From: Streptosporangiaceae bacterium
GTDB lineage: Bacteria; Actinomycetota; Actinomycetes; Streptosporangiales; Streptosporangiaceae
DNA: 35,963 bases
Assembly: GCA_019246795.1 (NCBI GenBank)
Contig: JAFAPY010000042.1
Span: 1 to 35,963 of the forward strand
Direction of reading: 5' to 3'
The notes under the pieces are model-generated. The model was not told the DNA's origin. It was given only the letters and a program-made list of their open reading frames with translations, and ran no database searches. Of the stretch, positions 8,166 through 15,705 are shown in pieces; the first letter of the stretch is position 1, and the number at the start of each line of letters is the position of its first letter. The translations under genes and the position numbers were made by a program.

Positions 8166-9371
8166 ATGGAAATTCCGGAATCCGCAGGTCCGTTGGCCGA
8201 CATCCGGGTGCTCGACCTGACCAGGGCGCTATCCGGGCCGTTCGCCACCATGGTGCTCGGCGACCTCGGCGCCGACGTGATCAAGGTCGAGGACATCTGG
8301 CATGGCGACGACACCCGCCGCTGGGGCCCGCCGTTCCAGGGTGACGACGCCGCTTATTTCCTTTCCGTGAACCGGAACAAGCGCGGCCTGTCCGTCAACA
8401 TGAAGACCCCGGAAGGCCGGGACATCGTGCGGCGGCTGGCTGCGGTATCGGACGTGCTGATGGAGAATTTCCGGCCGGGCACCGCCGGCCGCCTCGGCCT
8501 GGGCTACGCCGAGCTTTCCGGCCGCAACCCGCGGCTGATCTACGCCTCGATCAGCGGCTACGGGCAGACCGGGCCGTACGCGGCGCTGCCGGGATACGAC
8601 GCGGTCGCGCAGGCGGTGTCGGGGATGATGAGCATCACCGGCGAGCCGGGCGGCGAGCCGGTGCGCACCGGCAGTTCCACCGCCGACGTCGGCGCGGGCA
8701 TGTGGGCGCTCATCGGCATCCTCGCCGCCCTGCACGCGCGGCAGGCCACCGGCAAGGGCCAGTACGTCGACATCTCGCTGCTCGACGGGCAGATCGCCTG
8801 GCTCACCTACGTGGCGGGCAAGTACTTCGCGACGGGCAAGACGCCGGGCAGGCACGGCAGTGCCCATGAGAGCCTGGTCCCCTACCAGGTGTTCCCGACC
8901 GCCGATACCCCGCTGATGGTCGCGGTCGGCAGCGACGCGATCTGGCGGAGGTTCGCCGCGGCCAGCGGGCTCGGTGACCTGGCGGACGACCCGCGCTATG
9001 CATCCAACCCGGACCGGGTGCGCAACAGGGACACGCTGATCCCGCGCATCACCGCGGCGCTGGCCGCGCGGGGGTCGGCGGAATGGACGGACCTGCTCAA
9101 CGCGGCGGGGGTGCCCGCCGGGCCGGTCAACACGGTGCCGCAGGCGCTGGCCCACCCGCAGGCGGCCGCGCGGGACATGGTGGCCGAGGTCGATCACCCG
9201 GTCGCCGGGCGGCTCAAGACCCTCGGCTCGCCGGTCAGGCTGTCCGGTCAGCCTGCGGCCATCCGCCGCCCGCCGCCGGTGCTCGGCCAGCACACCGACG
9301 AGATCCTCGCCGAGGTCGGCCTGGATGCCGCCCGGGCCGCCGAGCTGCGCAGCCGCGGCGTCATCCGGTGA
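8166..9371 (+). CDS. CaiB/BaiF family III CoA-transferase
   Basis: 401 residues. Moves CoA between carboxylic acids. The N-terminal VLDLTRALSGPFATMVLGDLGADVIKVE, NRNKRGLSVN, NFRPGTAGRLGLG, ISGYGQTGPYA and PVRTGSSTADVGAGM segments are all diagnostic; Asp174 in the last aligns with the catalytic aspartate (Asp169 of formyl-CoA transferase). Length is typical for a single subunit. The substrate is not predictable and no acyl-CoA genes flank it. Start ATG at 8166; the upstream open frame is antisense to the phosphatase gene. Confidence 0.93.
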   Translation: MEIPESAGPLADIRVLDLTRALSGPFATMVLGDLGADVIKVEDIWHGDDTRRWGPPFQGDDAAYFLSVNRNKRGLSVNMKTPEGRDIVRRLAAVSDVLMENFRPGTAGRLGLGYAELSGRNPRLIYASISGYGQTGPYAALPGYDAVAQAVSGMMSITGEPGGEPVRTGSSTADVGAGMWALIGILAALHARQATGKGQYVDISLLDGQIAWLTYVAGKYFATGKTPGRHGSAHESLVPYQVFPTADTPLMVAVGSDAIWRRFAAASGLGDLADDPRYASNPDRVRNRDTLIPRITAALAARGSAEWTDLLNAAGVPAGPVNTVPQALAHPQAAARDMVAEVDHPVAGRLKTLGSPVRLSGQPAAIRRPPPVLGQHTDEILAEVGLDAARAAELRSRGVIR

Positions 9372-9377
9372 TCCTTG

Positions 9378-9722
9378 CTACAAGAGACGGCGCAGCGCCA
9401 GCAGGTCCCGCATGCTGGCATGGACCTTGACCCGGCCGGCCATCCACATGCGGGCGATGTTGGCCGGCGTGGCGGCCAGCGACAGCACGTCGTCGCTTTT
9501 CGCGGCCAGCCCGATGTCGGCGGGGGGCTCGTCGGGTGCCATTTCCCGTACCGGCTCGGCGCCGTCATCGGCGATCCTGGTTATGAACGTCACGCCGAGA
9601 TCGGTCACATGGCAGCTGATCGACCGGTTGCCGAAGTAGCTGGCCCGCGCCTGCGGGTTCATCTCACCGAGCCGGCCGGTAAGGATCTGCAGCGCCTCCC
9701 GGCACTGCTCCACTGTAGCCAT
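9378..9722 (-). CDS. SCP2 sterol-binding domain protein
   Basis: 114 residues from the ATG at 9722. The pattern RSISCHVTDLGVTFITRI, then DIGLAAKSDDVLSLAA and ARMWMAGRVKVHASMRDLLALRRLL, corresponds to the SCP-2-like fold, in which a beta sheet and C-terminal helix form a lipid-binding tunnel; bacterial members bind acyl chains or are of unknown role. Ends 6 bp from the convergent CoA-transferase stop; both concern acyl compounds, but a shared pathway is only a guess. Divergent from the small gene ahead of tlyA. Confidence 0.75.
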   Translation of the reverse strand: MATVEQCREALQILTGRLGEMNPQARASYFGNRSISCHVTDLGVTFITRIADDGAEPVREMAPDEPPADIGLAAKSDDVLSLAATPANIARMWMAGRVKVHASMRDLLALRRLL

Positions 9723-9779
9723 GCGCTCCTCGCTTGAGTCGGCATCGGACGGTAGCGTTCCACGCGGAGGGTAGCGTAC

Positions 9780-10001
9780 ATGGACACCGAAGACCCAGGC
9801 GCCCCGGGCCAAGACCCGGCGGACCAGCCGCCGACAGGCGACAGCCGGGTGGACGACGCGGTCGCGGCGCTGGGCCGGCTGGCCGGGAAGCCGCCGGAAG
9901 AGCACGTCGCCGTGCTCGAGGAGGTGCACGGCAGGCTCCGCGACATCCTCGGGGAGATAACCGAGAAGGATGATCCGAACGATCCGAGTGATCCCCGGTG
10001 A
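9780..10001 (+). CDS. Small conserved-position protein upstream of tlyA
   Basis: 73 residues, acidic, mostly helical: after a disordered Pro/Asp-rich start there is DDAVAALGRLAGKPPEEHVAVLEEVH and LRDILGEI. GGAGGG lies 8 nt before the ATG. Its stop overlaps the GTG start of tlyA by 4 nt (GTGA), so the genes are coupled. A small ORF (Rv1693) occupies the same place before tlyA in Mycobacterium tuberculosis; equivalence is inferred from position. Function unknown. Confidence 0.75.
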   Translation: MDTEDPGAPGQDPADQPPTGDSRVDDAVAALGRLAGKPPEEHVAVLEEVHGRLRDILGEITEKDDPNDPSDPR

Positions 10002-10792
10002 CCGCAGCACGCGCGAGGCTCGACGCCGAACTGGTCCGCCGCGGCCTGGCCAGGTCCAGGGAGCAGGCGGGGGAGCTGGTCGCGGCCGGGATGGTGGCGG
10101 TGGCCGGGCAGCCTGCGGCCAAGCCGGCCACCCAGGTGGCCAGGGACGCCCCGATCACGGTCCGGCGCGGCGGCGAGCCGGATTACGTGTCCCGCGGCGG
10201 CCGCAAGCTCGCCGGGGCTCTGCGCGCGTTCCCCGATCTCGCGGTGGCGGGCCGCAGTTGCCTGGACGCCGGGGCGTCCACCGGGGGTTTCACCGACGTG
10301 CTGCTGCGTGCGGGGGCCGGCCACGTGGTGGCGGTCGACGTGGGGTACGGCCAGCTCGCCTGGTCACTGCGCACCGACCCGCGGGTCACCGTCATGGACC
10401 GGGTTAACGTGCGGACGCTCGGACAGGTAACCCCGGTGCCGGACCTGGTGGTGGCCGACCTGTCCTTCATCTCGCTCACCCTGGTACTGCCCGCCTTGGT
10501 CGGCTGCGCGGCGCCGGATGCCGACTTCCTGCTCCTGGTCAAGCCGCAGTTCGAGGCCGGCAGGGACGGGGTGGGCGCAGGGGGCGTGGTCCGCGAAGAC
10601 GCCGTCCGTTCGGCTGCTGTGAAAAAGGTCTGCGGGGCGGCGGGTCAGCTCGGCCTCGGCGTCCGGGGAATTGCGGCCAGCCCGCTGCCAGGGCCTGCGG
10701 GCAACGTGGAATATTTCGTGTGGCTGCGCCGCGGCGCGCCGCCGCTGGATGAGGATGAGCTGGAAAGGGCGATCAGGGAGGGACCTCGCTAG
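9998..10792 (+). CDS. tlyA: TlyA family 2'-O-ribose rRNA methyltransferase
   Basis: 264 residues, GTG start. The N-terminal S4 RNA-binding domain (RLDAELVRRGLARSREQAGELV, about 6-60) is joined to an FtsJ/RrmJ-like SAM domain with DAGASTGGFTDVLL (SAM motif I), AVDVGYGQLAW, VADLSFISL and LVKPQFEAGR. The characterised mycobacterial enzyme methylates C1409 of 16S and C1920 of 23S rRNA and makes ribosomes capreomycin-sensitive. Length matches the family (about 268). First full-size gene of an overlapping operon with nadK and recN. Confidence 0.96.
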   Translation: MTAARARLDAELVRRGLARSREQAGELVAAGMVAVAGQPAAKPATQVARDAPITVRRGGEPDYVSRGGRKLAGALRAFPDLAVAGRSCLDAGASTGGFTDVLLRAGAGHVVAVDVGYGQLAWSLRTDPRVTVMDRVNVRTLGQVTPVPDLVVADLSFISLTLVLPALVGCAAPDADFLLLVKPQFEAGRDGVGAGGVVREDAVRSAAVKKVCGAAGQLGLGVRGIAASPLPGPAGNVEYFVWLRRGAPPLDEDELERAIREGPR

Positions 10793-11715
10793 TGGGACAG
10801 CGGACGGTGCTGGTGATGGCGAACCCGCGGCGGGAGAGCACGCTGCGCAGCGCCCGGCAGGTGGCGGGGCGGCTGACCGCCGCCGGCATCGCCGTCCGCA
10901 CGCTCGCCGCCGAGCTGAACTGCCTCGGCGCCCAGCAGGTGCCGGACGGCCCGGATGCGGCCGAAGGCACCGAGCTTGTCCTGGTCCTCGGCGGCGACGG
11001 CACGCTGCTGCGCGCCGCTGAGCTGTCCCGGCCTGCCCGGGTGCCGCTGATCGGGGCGAACCTCGGGCACGTCGGCTTCCTCGCCGAGGCCGAGCCGGAC
11101 GGGCTGGCCCACCTTGTCGACCAGGTGGTGGCACGCGAGTACCGGGTCGAGGAACGGATGACGGTTGACGTCACCGTGTGCGGCAGCGGCTCGGTGACCG
11201 CCTCCACCTGGGCGCTGAACGAGGCGACGGTGGAGAAGGCGGCCAGGGAGCGGATGATCGAGCTGGTCATCGAGGTCGACGGCCGTCCGCTGTCCCGCTG
11301 GGGCTGCGACGGGGTGGTGTGCTCGACCCCGACCGGCTCGACGGCTTACGCCTTCTCGGCCGGCGGCCCCGTGGTGTGGCCCGAGGTGGAGGCGCTGCTC
11401 ATGGTGCCGGTCAGCGCGCATGCGCTGTTCGCCCGGCCGATGGTGGTGTCGCCGCACTCGGTGCTCGCGGTGGAGCTGATCGAGCGGGCCGGGACACCGG
11501 GAGCGGTGATGTGGTGCGACGGCCGGCGCAGGGTCGACCTGCCGCCGGGCGCCCGGGTGGAGGTCCGCCGCGGCGCGCTGCCGGTGCTGCTGGCGCAACT
11601 GCACGCGCCGGAGTCCGCGGGAGCACGGTTCACCGACCGGCTGGTGGTCAAGTTCGGCCTGCCGGTGGCGGGCTGGCGGGGCCGTTCGGAGGAGGACGCT
11701 GGCAAGCATGCTTGA
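10792..11715 (+). CDS. nadK: NAD kinase
   Basis: 307 residues, GTG start sharing one base with the tlyA stop (TAGTG). Phosphorylates NAD to NADP with ATP or polyphosphate. The GGDG motif at residues 67-70 (LVLGGDGTLLRAA), the NEATVEK segment (143-144 NE) and the glycine-rich CSTPTGSTAYAFSAGGP motif are the substrate-binding hallmarks. Length fits actinobacterial PpnK (about 300). Overlaps recN by 8 nt. Confidence 0.97.
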   Translation: MGQRTVLVMANPRRESTLRSARQVAGRLTAAGIAVRTLAAELNCLGAQQVPDGPDAAEGTELVLVLGGDGTLLRAAELSRPARVPLIGANLGHVGFLAEAEPDGLAHLVDQVVAREYRVEERMTVDVTVCGSGSVTASTWALNEATVEKAARERMIELVIEVDGRPLSRWGCDGVVCSTPTGSTAYAFSAGGPVVWPEVEALLMVPVSAHALFARPMVVSPHSVLAVELIERAGTPGAVMWCDGRRRVDLPPGARVEVRRGALPVLLAQLHAPESAGARFTDRLVVKFGLPVAGWRGRSEEDAGKHA

Positions 11716-13423
11716 GGAAGTCCGCATCACCGGCCTCGGCGTTATCGACGACGCGGCCCTTGAGCTGTCCGCGGGGTTCACCGCGCTGACCGGCGAGACC
11801 GGAGCCGGCAAGACCATGGTGGTGACGGCGCTCGGCTTGCTGTTCGGCGGCCGTGCCGATCCGGCCAGGGTGCGGCCGGACGCGGCGCGGGCCTTCGTGG
11901 AGGGACGGCTGCTGGTCTCTGCCGAGGTCGCAAGGGACGTCGAGGAATCGGGCGGTGACCTGGACGAGGACGGCACCGTGCTGGTGCTCAGCCGCTCGGT
12001 TTCTGCGGAGGGGCGGTCGCGTGCGTTCGCCGGCGGCCGTTCCGTGCCGGTGTCGCTGTTGCAGGTGCTCGCCGACGACCTGGTGGCCGTGCACGGGCAG
12101 GCGGACCAGCAGCAGCTGCTCAAGCCGGGGCGCCAGCGCGACGCGCTGGACAGGTTCGCCGGCCCTGAGCTCGCGCTGGTGCTTTCTGATTACCGGCGGG
12201 CGTTCACGCGGCACCGCGCGATCCGTGACGAGCTTGACGCGCTCCGGCTGGCCGAACGGGATCGGGCGGCCGAGGCGGAGGCGCTGCGGCTCGGCCTGGC
12301 CGAGGTCGAGGCGGTGGCACCGGTGGCGGGCGAGGACGCGGCGCTGCGCGAAGAGGAGGAACGGCTGGCCAACGCGGACGCGCTGCACGCAGCGGCCGCC
12401 ACGGCGCACGAGGCGCTGCTCGGCGACCCGGCATCGGCGGGTGGCGCGGACGCGGTCACGCTGCTCGGCGCCGCCGCGCGGGCCCTGGACGCGGTCCGCG
12501 GGCATGACCCGGCGCTGGCCGCACTCGCGGACCGGGTGTCCGAGGCGAGCTACCTGGTCTCCGACACCGCGGCCGAGCTGGCGTCCTACGCGGACGCGCT
12601 GGATTCCGACCCGGCCCGGCTGGCCGCGGTCGCCGAACGCCGGGCCGCGCTCGGCAGGCTGGTCCGCGCGTTCGGCGGCGCGGCGGGCGACGTGGCCGGC
12701 GTGCTCGACTGGGCCAAGCAGGCCGCCTCCCGGCTGGCCGACCTGGAGGGGGCCGACGACAAGATCGCCGAGCTGGCGGCGGAAGCCGACGCGCTGGCCG
12801 CGCAGGTGGAGTCGCTGGCCGGGCGGCTGACCGAGCTGCGTTCGGCTGCTGCGGCACGGTTCGGGTCCGAGGTGACCGCTGAGCTGACGGCGCTGGCCAT
12901 GCCGCACGCGTCGCTGAGCGCCGTGGTCGTCCCGCTGGGCGAGCCAGGGCCCTTCGGCGCCGACGATGTGGAGATCAGGCTGGCCGCGCACCCCGGCGCG
13001 CCGCGGCTGCCGCTGCACAAGGGCGCTTCCGGGGGCGAGTTGTCCCGGGTCATGCTGGCCATCGAGGTGGTGTTCGCCGGGGCGGACCCGGTGCCCACGT
13101 TCGTGTTCGACGAGGTGGACGCCGGAGTCGGCGGCAGGGCAGCGGTGGAGGTCGGGCGGCGGCTGGCCAGGCTGGCGCGTTCGGCGCAGGTGATCGCGGT
13201 CACTCACCTGCCGCAGGTCGCGGCGTTCGCCGACAACCACCTGGTCGTGCAGAAGTCCGATGACGGCCTGGTCACCGCCAGCGGCGTGCTGCGGCTTGAC
13301 CAGCATGGCCGGGTCAAGGAGCTGTCCCGCATGCTGGCCGGCCTTGAGGACTCCACCTCCGCCCAGGCACACGCCGAGGAACTGCTGGCCCTCGCCGCCC
13401 GCGAGCGCGCACCGGTGCAGTAA
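11708..13423 (+). CDS. recN: DNA repair ATPase RecN
   Basis: 571 residues. SMC-like protein recruited to double-strand breaks. Walker A GETGAGKT (29-36), a central charged coiled-coil region (about 155-400) rich in Ala/Glu/Arg/Leu, the ABC signature SGGELSRVMLAIE, Walker B TFVFDEVDAGVGG and the H-loop VIAVTHLPQVAAFAD are all present in order, and length is normal. The ATG overlaps nadK. Beyond its stop, the usual actinobacterial neighbours (steA, mctB/steB) are displaced to 25.2 kb. Confidence 0.97.
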   Translation: MLEEVRITGLGVIDDAALELSAGFTALTGETGAGKTMVVTALGLLFGGRADPARVRPDAARAFVEGRLLVSAEVARDVEESGGDLDEDGTVLVLSRSVSAEGRSRAFAGGRSVPVSLLQVLADDLVAVHGQADQQQLLKPGRQRDALDRFAGPELALVLSDYRRAFTRHRAIRDELDALRLAERDRAAEAEALRLGLAEVEAVAPVAGEDAALREEEERLANADALHAAAATAHEALLGDPASAGGADAVTLLGAAARALDAVRGHDPALAALADRVSEASYLVSDTAAELASYADALDSDPARLAAVAERRAALGRLVRAFGGAAGDVAGVLDWAKQAASRLADLEGADDKIAELAAEADALAAQVESLAGRLTELRSAAAARFGSEVTAELTALAMPHASLSAVVVPLGEPGPFGADDVEIRLAAHPGAPRLPLHKGASGGELSRVMLAIEVVFAGADPVPTFVFDEVDAGVGGRAAVEVGRRLARLARSAQVIAVTHLPQVAAFADNHLVVQKSDDGLVTASGVLRLDQHGRVKELSRMLAGLEDSTSAQAHAEELLALAARERAPVQ

Positions 13424-14035
13424 CGCGCGTTTGCGTGCGCGGAGGTTGCGGTTCTTCAGCCGGTTGCCGCAGACCGCCATGTCGCACCAGGCGCCGCGGC
13501 GGCTATGTGAGCGGTCATAGAACGCCCAGCGGCAATCCGGGTTGCCGCACAGCTTGAGCCGGTCCCAGCTGCCGTCGGCCTGCGCGTCCCGGATGATCAG
13601 CAGCAGCCTGAGCAGCCCGTCTGCCAGGGTACGGGGCGGCGCCGGCGCTTGCAGGACGACCTGGCCTGCGGCGGTCACCTCCATCCGCGGCCGTGCCTCA
13701 CGCAGCACCGTGGCCAGCGGCCGCAGCTCAGCCCCGGCCAGCGGCCGCGGGTCGGTGTTGTGACCGATCAGCGCCCGGATGCTCTCCCTCGCGGCGCGTG
13801 CCAGCTGCAGGTCATCCCCGAGGTCCGCGCCGGGCGGCCCCGGGTCGCGCAGGCCCGCGCCGGCCAGCCAGGCACGTGCCTCATCGGCGTGCCCGAGCAG
13901 GTCCGTGCCGGTGTCCGCTTCCCGGGTGTCGACGAACGCCTGCACCAGGAGCAGCGGCATCGGCGCCAGCTTGTCCTCGACATGGGCAGCCCACGACGGC
14001 AGCGTCACGCCGACCAGGCTAGCCGTGATGATCAC
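13424..14035 (-). CDS. ABATE/CGNR zinc-finger transcriptional regulator, stop codon missing
   Basis: Starts at the ATG at 14035 (an in-frame GTG at 14008 is an alternative). The first 130 or so residues, with LLLVQAFVDTREADTGTDLL and LARAARESIRALI, match the ABATE domain; the C-terminus has C-G-N-P-D-C, then C-x4-CGNRLKNRNLRARKRA, the CGNR zinc-finger. Family members (about 180-210 residues) are putative stress-related transcription factors. Oddly, no stop follows the finger: the frame stays open antisense through recN to 11648 (795 codons in all). I end the feature at the recN stop; the natural stop was probably lost or shifted. Divergent from the 129-aa gene, with operator-like repeats between. 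Confidence 0.7.
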
Positions 14036-14053
14036 CGCCTCCGCACCGTATAG

Positions 14054-14080
14054 TGACCAGTTAAATCTCTTTACAGGTCA
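14054..14080. promoter_or_regulatory. Operator-like inverted repeat, copy 1
   Basis: TGACC (14054-14058) and GGTCA (14076-14080) face each other across 17 bp of AT-rich DNA. The site begins GACCAGTTAAA and ends TACAGGTCA; it is a variant of copy 2 placed exactly 31 bp away. It overlaps the -35 box of the plus-strand promoter and the presumed minus-strand promoter of the CGNR regulator. Confidence 0.6.
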
Positions 14081-14097
14081 TGAGCGACCAGTATAAT
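14070..14097 (+). promoter_or_regulatory. Near-consensus sigma-70-type promoter
   Basis: TTTACA (14070-14075), 16 bp, TATAAT (14092-14097). Predicted start near 14104, giving a leader of about 29 nt containing GGAGGT 8-9 nt before the ATG at 14133. This is the clearest consensus promoter in the window and both boxes fall inside the repeat sites, implying repression or tight control. Confidence 0.65.
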
Positions 14098-14111
14098 TAT
14101 TTTATAGGTCA
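14086..14111. promoter_or_regulatory. Operator-like inverted repeat, copy 2
   Basis: GACC (14086-14089) and GGTC (14107-14110) flank the TATAAT box. Aligned with copy 1 from GACCAGT to GGTCA, both are 26 bp long with a 31-bp repeat period, close to three helical turns, so bound dimers would lie on the same DNA face. Confidence 0.6.
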
Positions 14112-14132
14112 CGCAACCGGAGGTGGGGCCCG

Positions 14133-14522
14133 ATGCATGCCCTCGTTGACGACGATCGCGGCCGCCTGACGCTGCGGCCGCTGCGGCCGTGGCACCAGAT
14201 GCTGGCTCGCTGCCGGGCGGCGCGGCTGGACCGCGAGCTGGCCGATGGCGCCCGCCCCGAGGTGAGCGCCCTGCTGGCGGCACGTGCCTTGCAGCTCACC
14301 TCCGGCGGGTACCGCCGCGCCCTGGCCGCGAACCTGAACCGGCTGGCGCCCGGGTCCGCGGCGCTGGCCGGGAGCCTGGCCGGGTCCGATCCGGTGCCGG
14401 CGCGGGCCGTGGCGATGGTGGCAGCGCTGCTGGCCGACGGCGCCGGTCCCTTGTACCGCGACGCCCGCCGTGACGACCTGCCGGCCATGATCGAGCGCGC
14501 CCGCGCGGCGCTCGGTGGCTGA
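14133..14522 (+). CDS. Unknown 129-aa protein divergent from CGNR regulator
   Basis: 129 residues with a strong GGAGGT ribosome-binding site and the near-consensus promoter at 14070-14097. Predicted all-helical and very Ala/Arg/Leu-rich: LRPWHQMLARCRAARLDRELADG, VSALLAARALQL, RRALAANLNRLA, AVAMVAALLADG. No signal peptide, no membrane segment, one cysteine. I recognise no family. Divergent placement beside a putative repressor with shared operators suggests it is that regulator's main target. Confidence 0.65.
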   Translation: MHALVDDDRGRLTLRPLRPWHQMLARCRAARLDRELADGARPEVSALLAARALQLTSGGYRRALAANLNRLAPGSAALAGSLAGSDPVPARAVAMVAALLADGAGPLYRDARRDDLPAMIERARAALGG

Positions 14523-14536
14523 GCCCCGCGCGGGCG

Positions 14537-14558
14537 CGATCTCCCCTGCTAGGGGCGC
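14537..14558. terminator. Possible short bidirectional terminator
   Basis: CCCCT-gct-AGGGG (14543-14555) with flanking GCGC arms lies at the junction of two convergent genes. The stem is short and overlaps the methyltransferase stop codon, so support is weak. Confidence 0.25.
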
Positions 14559-15604
14559 ACCTCGTAGACGATGTTGAACGGCGTCTCGGCGGCGCGCCGG
14601 AACCTGGTGAAGCCGGCCGCGGTCACCACCTGCCTGATCGCGGCCTCGCCGGCCTGCGCGCCGAGCGCGTAGCCGCCCGGCTGCGACATGGCGTTCGGCA
14701 CGCACAGCAGCGTGGAGAAGTTGTAGTACACCCGCCCCACCGGGTTCATGTTGGCCGCGGGCGTGTCGTTGGCGTACGGCTCGACGACCAGCCAGGTGCC
14801 GTCCGGCTCGAGCGCCTGGCGGATGTGCCGGGCCGCGCCGAGCGGGTCCCCCATGTCGTGCAGGCAGTCGAAGGTGGCGGCCAGGTCGTAGCCGGACCCG
14901 GTGAACGTCGCTGCGGAGGCGACCTCGAACCTCACCCGGTCCGCGACCCCGGCGTCCGCCGCTCGCTTGCGCGCCAGCTCGATCGACTGGTCGTGATAGT
15001 CCGAGCCGAGGAACCGGGAGTTCGGGTATTCCTGTGCCAGCAGGATCGTCGATGCGCCGAGCCCGCAGCCGATGTCGGCGACGGAGGCGCCGGACCGCAG
15101 CTTGTCCTGCACGCCGTGCAGCGCCGGGATCCAGGACGGGATGAGGTTGGCGATGTAGCCGGGACGGAAGAACTGCTCGCAGCCGGTGAAGACGTCCTGG
15201 TCGTGCTCGTGCCAGCCCATCCCGGTGCCGGTGCGGAAGGCCTCGGTGATCCGCGGCTCGGCCCGCAGCGCGCCCAGCGCCAGCACGAACGCGCCCGGGA
15301 CGTAGACGGCGCCGTCCGGGTTGGCCAGCGCGAACCCCTGTTCCTCGGTCATCGAGTAGCGGTCCGCTTCCGCGTCGTGCTCCACGTATCCGCCCGCCGC
15401 CTGACCGCGCAGCCATTCGGCGACGTAACGGGGGTTGGTGTGGGTGCGTTCGGCTAGTTCCTCGGCGGTGGCGGGCGCGGACGCGAGTGCCCGGTACAGC
15501 CCGAGCCGGTGCCCGATCACCACGTTTCCCGCGGCCGCGGTCGCGCCGAGGTCGGCGGCGAACCTGCCGATGAACTCGTGCAGCTTGTCCATGTCGATGG
15601 CCAT
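14549..15604 (-). CDS. Class I SAM-dependent methyltransferase (Rv2258c-like)
   Basis: 351 residues from the ATG at 15604, which has GGAGGG 5 nt upstream (an ATG 12 codons earlier lacks one). The N-terminal region MDKLHEFIGRFAADLG, IGHRLGLYRAL and AEELAERTHTNPRYVAEWL is a winged-helix domain as in the mycobacterial Rv2258c group; the Rossmann domain shows SVADIGCGLGASTILLAQEYP (SAM motif I), DYHDQSIELAR and AATFDCLHDMGDP. Substrate unknown; relatives act on small molecules. Lies just beyond the SARP gene, same strand, with 11-bp-spaced direct repeats in the spacer, so the SARP may control it. Confidence 0.88.
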   Translation of the reverse strand: MAIDMDKLHEFIGRFAADLGATAAAGNVVIGHRLGLYRALASAPATAEELAERTHTNPRYVAEWLRGQAAGGYVEHDAEADRYSMTEEQGFALANPDGAVYVPGAFVLALGALRAEPRITEAFRTGTGMGWHEHDQDVFTGCEQFFRPGYIANLIPSWIPALHGVQDKLRSGASVADIGCGLGASTILLAQEYPNSRFLGSDYHDQSIELARKRAADAGVADRVRFEVASAATFTGSGYDLAATFDCLHDMGDPLGAARHIRQALEPDGTWLVVEPYANDTPAANMNPVGRVYYNFSTLLCVPNAMSQPGGYALGAQAGEAAIRQVVTAAGFTRFRRAAETPFNIVYEVRP

Positions 15605-15652
15605 GATGACCCTCCCGTGTGCTGGTGTGCTCACGGCCAAGGCTGCGCCACG

Positions 15653-15681
15653 GCGTTGCAGTGGCGTTGCAACCGCGCTGC
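15653..15681 (-). promoter_or_regulatory. Candidate SARP operator: three heptamers at 11-bp period
   Basis: On the minus strand the heptamers GCAGCGC (15681-15675), GCAACGC (15670-15664) and GCAACGC (15659-15653) start exactly 11 bp apart. The last two extend to identical 9-mers TGCAACGCC. SARP regulators such as DnrI and ActII-ORF4 bind heptameric direct repeats with 11-bp periodicity in the -35 region. The array is 49 bp upstream of the methyltransferase ATG. No good -10 box follows. Confidence 0.5.
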
Positions 15682-15705
15682 GATGGGCACCGAGGGCGCG
15701 GCGGC

